A stretch of 33,384 bases of DNA from Bodo saltans (taxonomy: Eukaryota > Euglenozoa > Kinetoplastea > Eubodonida > Bodonidae), in assembly GCA_001460835.1 (NCBI GenBank), contig CYKH01002008.1, positions 4,726-38,109 of the forward strand, written 5' to 3'. The stretch's first letter is position 1. Each line of letters starts with the position of its first letter. The notes under the pieces were generated by a model. That model worked only from the letters and a program-made list of their open reading frames with translations. It was not told the DNA's origin and ran no database searches. A program made the position numbers and the translations under genes. Below are positions 26,401 through 33,384 of this stretch, piece by piece.

Positions 26401-29400
26401 TCACTGCTTCTCGTGAGTTTGCATCCGTCACCAAAACACGTACCCCCATTAATTCAGTCTCACCGTCCCAATCAAGTTCGTTTTCCACGACATCATCGAA
26501 ATCCAAACCCTCAAAATCCGTATCACCCTCGCAGCAGATTCACTCAAAGACGCACTCAGCGTCTCCTACCGCGTCAGTATCATACACGATGTCCCTTACC
26601 TACTCCCAAGAGATTAGTGCCACGCTGAGCAAACAACTCGTTGCAACGGTGACGCGCTCGCTGTATCACATCTCCCGATCCCTCTCGAACGGAGGATCAG
26701 AATCTGACACCAGTACGATCAGTCGATCCGTATCTCGCTCGTACTCCGCTCAAGTGAGCATTTCTCGCTCCTCAACGGTCACAAAGGAATTATCAGCGAC
26801 CCCATCTTCATCGTCTTCACCAAGTCCAAACTCGCTGACCTTCTTGCCGTCTGTTTCATTCCAGCCTGACTCCTCCACAGCAACGCTCTTACAAACCCAC
26901 AGCAACAGCGCAGAGCTTTCGCTGACGCTCAGCCCCATGGAAACCAACACCACCACCATGACTTTCACGTCATCTCAATCCTCAACAAAAGATAACACAT
27001 TTTCATACTCGCTGTCAGTAGAACCGGCAAGCTTCACAAAATCGCTGTCACCGACCCTCACAGCCGACATCCCGTCAATGACCCATACGTCATCCCAATC
27101 TCGCTCACTTTCGTTTCTGGGCTCTCAGTCAAAGTCGTTGACAGATTCTCGATCGCTCCTGATTTCCTTCACAAACACGACAACGAAGGAAAACACCATG
27201 ACAAGATCTATTTCGCCAGAGCAGTCGCCAAGTCTGACGCTCAAAGCCACGTACTCGCTGAAGGAAACGGCGACAGTGACGAAGATGAACTCCGCAAGCC
27301 TCCTTACGCAGGCATTTTCATTTACTAAGTCAAGCAGCGCGGGATTTGTTTCAACGAGCAGAACTCGGACCATCCACAAGGTAACGTCGACCATGAAGAA
27401 AAGCAAGTCGCCCAGCCTTTCGGTGTCCGCAACCAGCGAGCCGACCGCAACGAAAACAGTACCCAAGGGAACCGTTTCTCTCAGTACCCCCGTCACAGGA
27501 TCACCCTCAGACTCCGATTCCCCTGTTCCATCACTGTCTCGCAGCGACAACTTCACCTTCACTATCACCAAGCCTCATACGTTCTCTCGAAAACCTTCCG
27601 GGACGATGACAATCTCGAAGGAAGTGACTCGTTCCATCACACTCACAGGAACCGCATCAATGACCACCACAAACACCTACTCCCTCACAGAAACAATCCA
27701 CCGGCGTCGTGGGGGTGGCTCCGCTACGCTCACCTTCTCCCAATCCGTCACCATCACTCTATTATCGACGCCAACGCATTTTATCAGCGAGACATCAACA
27801 GAAACGATGTCCATCAACACTAGCCATACACTTTCTCGCAATTCTCCATCCGCGATGTTCTCATCGACAATCACCGTGTCTCTATCGCAATCGCAGATGG
27901 GTCGTTCCAAAACAGACTCATCCTCGTCGTCAGCGACGTTTAACCCAACTGCGACAAGGCAATCACAGTCACAGTCACCGACATTGACCACTAGCTACAC
28001 ATTCACGACGACAGAATCGGACTCAGACCCGCCAACGGCATCGTCCAGCTTGGTAAGCACGAAGACTCTCACCATCACACCGCCCCCGACTCCTACTCAC
28101 TCTTCGAGCGACGCTCAGTCCATCAGCGAATCGGCCACGACGACAAATTCTGAGTCAGGAACTCAAACATTTACACTCCGTATTACGAAATCAATGTTGA
28201 CTCCCACTGATTCAACGTCAAAGGAACGCTCAGAATCGCCATCAGACACTCCAAGCCACTCCGCGGAACCCTCAGAATCTCATTCAGATTCTCTCACGCC
28301 AAAGTCAATCAGCGAGGAGATGACGCTCACTACGTCCGCGTCGAAGGAGCTCAGTGATTCATTTTCTTTCCTACATTCGGTCACGCAAGGACTGCCTCCT
28401 ACTCGCACGAAGAGTCTGCTGAACACAGAAACCATGACTCTCAAATTATCCGTCTCCTTGACCATGAGCAACAGCGCCACGCAGGACCCTGCCAGCTCCT
28501 CAATGACAGTGAACCTCACAGACTCACTCACAATGTCGTCTTCCTACGAAGTCACTTCGACCAACACACTTGTTGCGACCAATTCGATCAGTGTGTCTCC
28601 TACGCAGACGTTGGATTACATCAGCCCAAATGCGTTTTTTGCTACCTCCCCATTTTCATCGGTGTATGTTTACACCGCTGGCCGCTTCCTTGCGATTCGC
28701 TTCCAAGGAATTCCGTTTAACACGACCGGAGATCGCATGATGTTATCCCCAGTGACCAGCTCGTGTGATCGCCCACCGAGTGGCGGGTACGTATTCTTCT
28801 CCCAGAGCTCCCGCCAGCCCGCTGCCGGTTCTTTGATTCGGAACAATTGGACAGCATTCCCTAAGCTCAGTGGTCAGTTCTCGCTGTGTTACTTCACTAC
28901 CACAAGTCTTTCGTGGCACAAAATCATACTGCCCACCGCATCGATTCAATTGTACGCCGCAGTTCCAGGAACAAGTGTACTGCGCATTGTCAACAACACC
29001 GCCGTGTTTTCTGAGTTTACAATCATTCTCTACGGAGGAAATCGAAGTAGTGATCGTCCATTTATCGTAAAATATGGTCAATCATGCGCTGCAGGCACTC
29101 GGTTCTACGGCGCGCTGAAGGATTACAACAACAACACCTTCGTAGCCACCATGGATTTCTTTAGCATTCCGACTCCTGGAGATTATGCGGTGTGTTACCT
29201 TGGATACCCCCATCTAAGCTCCTATGTACTCTTGCTGAGCGGGACGCGCAGAATTCGCATCAACGGAGGCATCAGCAGCGCCGTTGTGGGAAGTTCGATG
29301 ATTCCTAACTTTAAAGTAGGTCACACCATTTCCTACTCTATTCGAGGTATTGGACTCTCTGTGAGAGACTCGTTCTTCTTGACCAATGCCACTCTCACCG

Positions 29401-32400
29401 CGGCCACCACCAACTCACCACCACCGAATCCGTGCTCGATGCCGTACAACGTTGATGGAGCCGTAAGGGTGTCGTGGGGACAAATTCAACGAGTCGTCCC
29501 CACCGACCAAACGACTTCCGTCTACAATTTAAACGAGCTCTCTGTCAACTTTTTCCTCTCCGTTCCTTACAACCTATCCATGTGCTACCGCAGCAACTAC
29601 TCATCTACATTCACCTTCGTGCTGGGACCGTTGCCGTATCCTGTCGATCCAATTCTTCCAACATTCAGAGCTCCCAATATGTCAACAATTGCAACTGGAG
29701 GATCGACGGCTGCGAGTACTTGGTCCCTCGGTGGTAGTTTCTTGCAAACATTCTTTGGAGAAGGAGTGAACGGTTTGTACGATGAGGCGTTCCTCGTGTT
29801 GAACATGTCGGTGAACACTAACATCACCCAAGCCTTGATATCGACGGTGAGCGGAAGTACTTCCGGCGGTAACGCGTCTTCCACGACAACGTTTACTGCT
29901 GCGGCAGTCGCGTTGGCTGGTGCTGGATGCATCAATACAACTGGCGCATTAGCTGTCGTGAAGCTGACTCCTTCGGGGTTATCAAGTAATTCCGTTGGTA
30001 ATGGAGTCAGCTATTTTGTTGCGACACAGCTTCCTGCACTAACGCCTGCTGTTCAAGCTGCAATTCTTGCCACTGGGGTCGGAATTCCCGCAACCGTGTG
30101 CTACAAGTCAAACTTTAGTTATCCATTCAACATGGGAACTGTTCAAATTACTTCAACGTTTTGGAATACGTCCGACGTCTCGACACGAAATTTATTTGCA
30201 TACGGTGCTCCCCTTGGAACGAATGTCACCATCGCCATCGGAAGTGATGCAGTTGCTCCCGGCAATAGCAGCAACACGTTCTACCTTCTGTTCGGCATCA
30301 GTGCGCAGTGCATTTCTGTTCCCCCGCTGTCGGCCATCAACTCCATTGCTCGGAATCAGACTCACGTCACGTTCACCGTGTCCAATCGTGGTATCTATCA
30401 GCTCTGCGCTGTGTGTGGTGCAACAGGGACGGCTCAGAACGCGTCGTTCCCAGTGACGCCCAATAATCCTAACACACTTTCTCCGTCGTTGATTGGGCTC
30501 ATCAATGCTACCACTGTGTTCGTAAATGGTGGAGTGGACTTCACCGCCACCACCGCGTACCCTGATGTCCTCTACACCTGCAATACATCTCTGGCTAACG
30601 CGGTCACGATCAAACCCCTCACTTCCAACTCTGTGCTGATCAACGCCAGTATTATGGGGAACGTGTCACTTTGCATTCGTTACGGTGTACAACGCGACGT
30701 GACTGCTATTGTTGGCACACTCACCGTCTCTCCCCTCGTGCATAACGTACGTACGACGCCCGATGATCATCGTGTTGGTGCTGTCATCACAATTTATGTT
30801 GAGGGGTACGGCCTCACAGCATCAGATTCTTTGTATCCTTGCCTTGCCGCTGCCGCCGCGCTGCTTCCGATACAATTTGTCTCATTCTCTTGCGCGAACA
30901 AGACAAGCACCACGTTGTTCGACACGAATCTTTGTGTTGGCATCTTCAATGCAACCGCCACTGGCTCAGGATCGTTCCCACTATGCTACAGCTACGCTGG
31001 CTCTGATGCGTTTCCCGCGGGATCGTTGCTCAATCTATCCACCGGTGCAAGCGTCGCCCTCTCGTTCGATGCGCTGTCGCAGTCATTGGCCCCTTCTGTC
31101 ATGTTTGCGAGCATCCTTTCGTACATCAACATCACCGGAAATGGGATGGCCACTGGTGTGGTGCGAGTATTTCTGAAATCCACACCGCGCGTTGCCTGCG
31201 AGGGTGACGCCAACCCCACGGACGCCATACCCCTCACCAAGTTTAACACCTCGAAAGGAACGAACACTGCGTCCTCCACTGTCCCCGACAACGACGTCTC
31301 ATGGAGTCAGTGGACGCTGACCACATCCGTTGTGAGAGGGTTGCAAGCATTGTGCTACGTTTCCAACTCCGGCGCTGCCTACACCGCAGGCTACATCACC
31401 GTGAAAAGCGTGGTATCGAACTTCACTACCACGCAACCATTCGTCACAACCTCATCCCGATATGCTAGCGTGCCTATGAACGTCGTCGTCACCGGTGCAG
31501 CGATGCTTGTCGTAAATGACACCTTCTTTATGGTCGAGCAGTCCACCTACACCTGTGCGAATGGTAGCGGAAGGTCATCAATGTCTGTTGCAACATCGTC
31601 AGCAGGGGCAACTGGTCTTCAAACCAGCATCGCGTTTACTGTCACTGTGCCGGTGTTCGGCACGTACAAAATATGCTACCTGCGTAGGGGTAGTGAGTCG
31701 GATGGCTCCGAGATATCATCTCCGACTCTAACGGTGTCATCCAGCTTCGTTGCCACCACTACAAGTATTGCCCTCGTAGGCTCAGCTCCATTCCTTGCAC
31801 CGCTGTTCCGATTTTCCTTCTCCACCAACATCACACAACCGCTCTACACTCCGTATCGGACTGTGTCCAATGCCTCGACGATCAGTGTGCTGTACGTACC
31901 GTTGGGATACTCGATCCTGTACGCAGAGCTTGTTGGCGTCAATGGACTAACCACCCGCGTGATTCAGGAGACCATGCGGTTTCCGGTGACAAGCGCTGAT
32001 CTGTGCACAAACTTCCCACAATCCCTATTGCAGTCCGACACGAAGTATCAGTTCGCAATGTCATTCATTGCACTCTACAACTTTGACGCGTCGTACTGCT
32101 ACAATCGAATTCCCACTGACTATTCCCTCGGGCCAACGAACTTGATCAATGAGTTTTTGACACTGATTTCCTCCGATGTCGCACTGATGGTGAACTCTCG
32201 AACGACCCTGTCCACAGTCTCGCGCGTTGCACTTAACACACCGCAGACTGCGAGCAGATCCGCGACACTGATGACATCTCTTCTCACTAGCACTGCCGAC
32301 TCTCTCAATATTCCGAACGCTGATATCACCTCAACGCTCCTACTGTCTCACACAGACATAGTGAATGAAATCATCAACAGTGCAATTGCTACAGTGGACG

Positions 32401-33384
32401 GAGATGCAACGACGACGCAGGTTGCTCAATCTACAGTTCTGCAAGCTGTCAATCGGCTAAACCTTGTCGGCGCTAAGTACTGTGCTTCAGGACTAGCATC
32501 AGGCACCACCACAGTTACCATCAGCGAGGCGTACTTCAGTGCGTCGGTTAGGTCAGTTCCGATCGGGTCCGCCACTCTGTCAATGACAGTCGCTGGACCA
32601 AGCAGCTCGAACTCCTCACAAAGCGTTAGCAAAGGCATCAATGTGAGCTCTACGATTGTAAACCCGTTAGCATTTGTTGGCTGCGTCATGCCGACGTTGA
32701 CTCCGAAAAACTTCATTCCGTCGTCCTCTTCGACCTCATCGCATCGCACCTTTGACGTCCTCGCGACAGGTGTTGCATCCTCCGCAACCGTCAGCAACTT
32801 CAACATGCCGCTGATGAGCATGGCCCTTCCCGCATCCACTCTCTCCAATCCCCTTGGAGCTCTCAGCACCATTACGTTCTCCTTTGCACACCCTGGAATC
32901 CCTAACTCTAACCTGACCCTTGGTGTTGGAATTGATGCTACGTTTTATCGCTTCTCGCCCACTTCAGACGGCAGCACGAGCGGAACGTGGATCTTGGATA
33001 CTGCAGCCACTGCGTCTGCCACAAACAGCACCGTCACAGTCACTTACCGCGTCACCGATTCCTTATCATCGTCCTCCAACCCTCAAACGTACTTTTACCT
33101 TTCTGGGAACTACGATGTGTATGCTATCACACCACCGATCCCGGTGTACGATACGGACTACCCTCTCGTGGTGTATGTGTGCGCTATTGTGTTCGTGCAT
33201 GTGATCACTGTCGTCATTGGGTACTTCGTAGATCGATCCGTGGACAAGAGACCAGAGAACCCACGAGCACCGACGACTCTTCCACGTCGCGCAATGGCGC
33301 CACCGACAGCTCACAGTGTGGTGCAAGAAGTTGACGGAGTATCTTCTCCAAACCCGCCAAATTCGATTGCAATTTCAGTGATCG
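23445..33384 (+). CDS. Giant mucin-like, polycystin-1-like surface protein (3' end outside window)
   Basis: Reading from the ATG at 23445 I met no stop codon to the right edge, so at least 3,313 residues are encoded. Residues 1-30 are a signal peptide (cleavage after SSVNA). Residues about 31-1725 (to nt 28620) are a Ser/Thr/Pro-rich, almost Cys-free stretch without exact tandem repeats, expected to be heavily O-glycosylated. Residues about 1726-2890 hold about ten units, each with an upstream Cys and an '(L/V/I)CY' type motif. Residues about 2892-3236 look like the helical-then-beta order of a GAIN domain, with no clear GPS Cys pattern. A TM at nt 33165-33230 is preceded by YDTDYPLVV and followed by FVDRSVDKR, resembling TM1 of polycystin-1/REJ proteins. 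If so, a PLAT domain and more TMs should follow outside the window. The role is presumably at the cell surface or flagellum (inference). Confidence 0.85.
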   Translation, partial: MVFRASPFALSLSTLSAFIGLMLVISSVNAVGMQTKTPTPSSSTSQELPSSSKSVTTSPSLTDDLTPTVVTPTLSSSRSSSLSDDQSETHSSSTSYSVSMGSPTLSTTNSRSPTPRTASPSPTQARSKTPSPTSTFTEDLTGTLSGASPSREVSLSRSYETRSPSPSPTSSSTSSPSLTPSPTASREGTFSFSPSLSGEISAGTKTSTPSSSITLSNDGKSKSPTSSPSPSATMSLSFKSISKDSSSTRTPTISLSKEISSSKTFSLGKLTNTIQKKSPTESPSEYPSSSVSRATNTPLMSLTLNSLSASQSASQSQSSEVTFSGKSMTQSATPTQTLSGDPSNTVVSSTVTLSPSDSKDVSASRTSSPSLTLSQEPSPSRTLSPTFSFTLSDSLSRATKSGTAPQSASPSKPSPSAEVTLSPRTRSIPPTCTVATPSASVSLTFEISRSNSANTQSPSASNTYNFRWLSQSIKPSASKLTPSPSSTASASLSMAVDGTTKSMTPSPTLSASASGELPTLSKTSTFTKATPSEEDTSTKTMSLSRSVVTFSPEVSSTRTRRSPTPTATQSLSQEFKSQSMSTNWTLSPSPRGRSKTDSESPTPTSTIVATQSANVLETHSKSPSTAQTPTKSDSPFPSSATKTLSESGMPSMTLSNNVTDSTTPTRTATEMDSGTWTPSPSPDGVTSSKSSTATETSTPTPTSELSLSPTDTLTRVTPSRSGSPEDTLSFSPTPSVSREKSLTKSTTVSLTDPSPTKEQSLSRSLTIGSKSPTSTPSVSTTNSRIPSVTKQSQSYTSTLSLSEEPSSSRSRSHSKGTASPSQTPTKASFSKESSFTRSLTPEVASMTPSGIVAASSSIIVSLSASEGTPTFSSTGGKSETVSDVSHGHHVKNATVSLTPSQSMSATMSKDQTLSKTKTKASFSQEASTSASLLPTPTRTPRISLSPSLKLTPSLMSQTASVTLSKQSATKQMTISTSASQTPSASLTASREFASVTKTRTPINSVSPSQSSSFSTTSSKSKPSKSVSPSQQIHSKTHSASPTASVSYTMSLTYSQEISATLSKQLVATVTRSLYHISRSLSNGGSESDTSTISRSVSRSYSAQVSISRSSTVTKELSATPSSSSSPSPNSLTFLPSVSFQPDSSTATLLQTHSNSAELSLTLSPMETNTTTMTFTSSQSSTKDNTFSYSLSVEPASFTKSLSPTLTADIPSMTHTSSQSRSLSFLGSQSKSLTDSRSLLISFTNTTTKENTMTRSISPEQSPSLTLKATYSLKETATVTKMNSASLLTQAFSFTKSSSAGFVSTSRTRTIHKVTSTMKKSKSPSLSVSATSEPTATKTVPKGTVSLSTPVTGSPSDSDSPVPSLSRSDNFTFTITKPHTFSRKPSGTMTISKEVTRSITLTGTASMTTTNTYSLTETIHRRRGGGSATLTFSQSVTITLLSTPTHFISETSTETMSINTSHTLSRNSPSAMFSSTITVSLSQSQMGRSKTDSSSSSATFNPTATRQSQSQSPTLTTSYTFTTTESDSDPPTASSSLVSTKTLTITPPPTPTHSSSDAQSISESATTTNSESGTQTFTLRITKSMLTPTDSTSKERSESPSDTPSHSAEPSESHSDSLTPKSISEEMTLTTSASKELSDSFSFLHSVTQGLPPTRTKSLLNTETMTLKLSVSLTMSNSATQDPASSSMTVNLTDSLTMSSSYEVTSTNTLVATNSISVSPTQTLDYISPNAFFATSPFSSVYVYTAGRFLAIRFQGIPFNTTGDRMMLSPVTSSCDRPPSGGYVFFSQSSRQPAAGSLIRNNWTAFPKLSGQFSLCYFTTTSLSWHKIILPTASIQLYAAVPGTSVLRIVNNTAVFSEFTIILYGGNRSSDRPFIVKYGQSCAAGTRFYGALKDYNNNTFVATMDFFSIPTPGDYAVCYLGYPHLSSYVLLLSGTRRIRINGGISSAVVGSSMIPNFKVGHTISYSIRGIGLSVRDSFFLTNATLTAATTNSPPPNPCSMPYNVDGAVRVSWGQIQRVVPTDQTTSVYNLNELSVNFFLSVPYNLSMCYRSNYSSTFTFVLGPLPYPVDPILPTFRAPNMSTIATGGSTAASTWSLGGSFLQTFFGEGVNGLYDEAFLVLNMSVNTNITQALISTVSGSTSGGNASSTTTFTAAAVALAGAGCINTTGALAVVKLTPSGLSSNSVGNGVSYFVATQLPALTPAVQAAILATGVGIPATVCYKSNFSYPFNMGTVQITSTFWNTSDVSTRNLFAYGAPLGTNVTIAIGSDAVAPGNSSNTFYLLFGISAQCISVPPLSAINSIARNQTHVTFTVSNRGIYQLCAVCGATGTAQNASFPVTPNNPNTLSPSLIGLINATTVFVNGGVDFTATTAYPDVLYTCNTSLANAVTIKPLTSNSVLINASIMGNVSLCIRYGVQRDVTAIVGTLTVSPLVHNVRTTPDDHRVGAVITIYVEGYGLTASDSLYPCLAAAAALLPIQFVSFSCANKTSTTLFDTNLCVGIFNATATGSGSFPLCYSYAGSDAFPAGSLLNLSTGASVALSFDALSQSLAPSVMFASILSYINITGNGMATGVVRVFLKSTPRVACEGDANPTDAIPLTKFNTSKGTNTASSTVPDNDVSWSQWTLTTSVVRGLQALCYVSNSGAAYTAGYITVKSVVSNFTTTQPFVTTSSRYASVPMNVVVTGAAMLVVNDTFFMVEQSTYTCANGSGRSSMSVATSSAGATGLQTSIAFTVTVPVFGTYKICYLRRGSESDGSEISSPTLTVSSSFVATTTSIALVGSAPFLAPLFRFSFSTNITQPLYTPYRTVSNASTISVLYVPLGYSILYAELVGVNGLTTRVIQETMRFPVTSADLCTNFPQSLLQSDTKYQFAMSFIALYNFDASYCYNRIPTDYSLGPTNLINEFLTLISSDVALMVNSRTTLSTVSRVALNTPQTASRSATLMTSLLTSTADSLNIPNADITSTLLLSHTDIVNEIINSAIATVDGDATTTQVAQSTVLQAVNRLNLVGAKYCASGLASGTTTVTISEAYFSASVRSVPIGSATLSMTVAGPSSSNSSQSVSKGINVSSTIVNPLAFVGCVMPTLTPKNFIPSSSSTSSHRTFDVLATGVASSATVSNFNMPLMSMALPASTLSNPLGALSTITFSFAHPGIPNSNLTLGVGIDATFYRFSPTSDGSTSGTWILDTAATASATNSTVTVTYRVTDSLSSSSNPQTYFYLSGNYDVYAITPPIPVYDTDYPLVVYVCAIVFVHVITVVIGYFVDRSVDKRPENPRAPTTLPRRAMAPPTAHSVVQEVDGVSSPNPPNSIAISVI
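23541..28620 (+). repeat. Mucin-like Ser/Thr/Pro low-complexity stalk region
   Basis: About 5.1 kb of coding sequence dominated by TCN/AGY, ACN and CCN codons, with scattered Lys, Glu and Asp and many 'SxSxT'-type spacings. Units are not identical at DNA level, so this is compositional rather than a perfect satellite. It yields long but spurious antisense open frames because these codons rarely create stops on the other strand. Confidence 0.8.
28620..32120 (+). repeat. About ten divergent 'CY' ectodomain repeats (protein level)
   Basis: The Cys codon of the (L/V/M/I)C(Y)-type motif occurs at nt 28887, 29193, 29583, 30099, 30405, 30672, 30984, 31353, 31674 and 32097. Spacing is 89-172 codons. 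Each unit also has a second Cys some 35-60 residues earlier (for example SSCDRPP, QSCAAGT, NPCSMPY, YTCANGS), suggesting one disulfide per domain. The most regular forms are FSLCY, YAVCY, SMCY, TVCY, ALCY and KICY. Family not recognised; an Ig-like or PKD-like beta sandwich is plausible. Confidence 0.6.

Noticed and set aside
1-33384. Transposons, retroelements or CRISPR arrays
   Set aside because: No reverse transcriptase, transposase or integrase motifs, terminal repeats or regularly spaced repeats were seen; the repeats present are coding low complexity or one local tandem duplication.

Overview
The window reads as nuclear DNA of a kinetoplastid protist, most like a free-living bodonid such as Bodo saltans (inference). 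Every credible gene lies on the + strand, none shows an intron, and genes are separated by T/C-rich spacers that end in a polypyrimidine tract plus AG shortly before the first ATG. That is the layout of one polycistronic unit processed by spliced-leader trans-splicing. One gene product carries a cyclase domain with the sequence signature of trypanosomatid receptor-type adenylate cyclases. No tRNA, rRNA, CRISPR array, transposon or retroelement was recognised.

Layout: (1) <1-1307, C-terminal part of a multi-pass membrane protein cut by the window edge. (2) 2286-3716, a low-complexity protein whose true start gives an N-myristoylation/palmitoylation motif. (3) 5368-8622, an importin-beta family karyopherin of the IPO5/Kap121 type. 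(4) 9073-10518, SPO11, the meiotic topoisomerase VI-A-like transesterase. (5) 10929-15154, a protein with the layout of a 12-TM adenylyl cyclase (6TM-C1-6TM-linker-C2), whose reading frame is broken by a 158-bp near-perfect tandem duplication. (6) 16073-20556, a receptor-type cyclase with a BMP/PnrA-like ectodomain, a kelch propeller, one TM and a cyclase homology domain; it is split over two frames near 17010. (7) 20760-22838, a single-anchor low-complexity protein. (8) 23445->33384, a giant uninterrupted ORF (>3,313 residues) coding a signal peptide, a roughly 1,700-residue Ser/Thr/Pro mucin-like stalk, about ten Cys-paired 'CY' ectodomain repeats, a GAIN-like region and a TM that resembles TM1 of polycystin-1 proteins; it runs off the right edge.

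Karyopherin and SPO11 are conserved housekeeping and meiotic genes. The rest is membrane and signalling biology: two neighbouring, unrelated-architecture cyclase-domain proteins and a very large surface protein. The most interesting observations are the BMP+kelch receptor cyclase, the mammalian-like double-bundle cyclase in a kinetoplastid with its frame-breaking duplication, and the mucin-stalk/polycystin-1-like protein. All family calls are by eye from motifs; none was confirmed by a database search.
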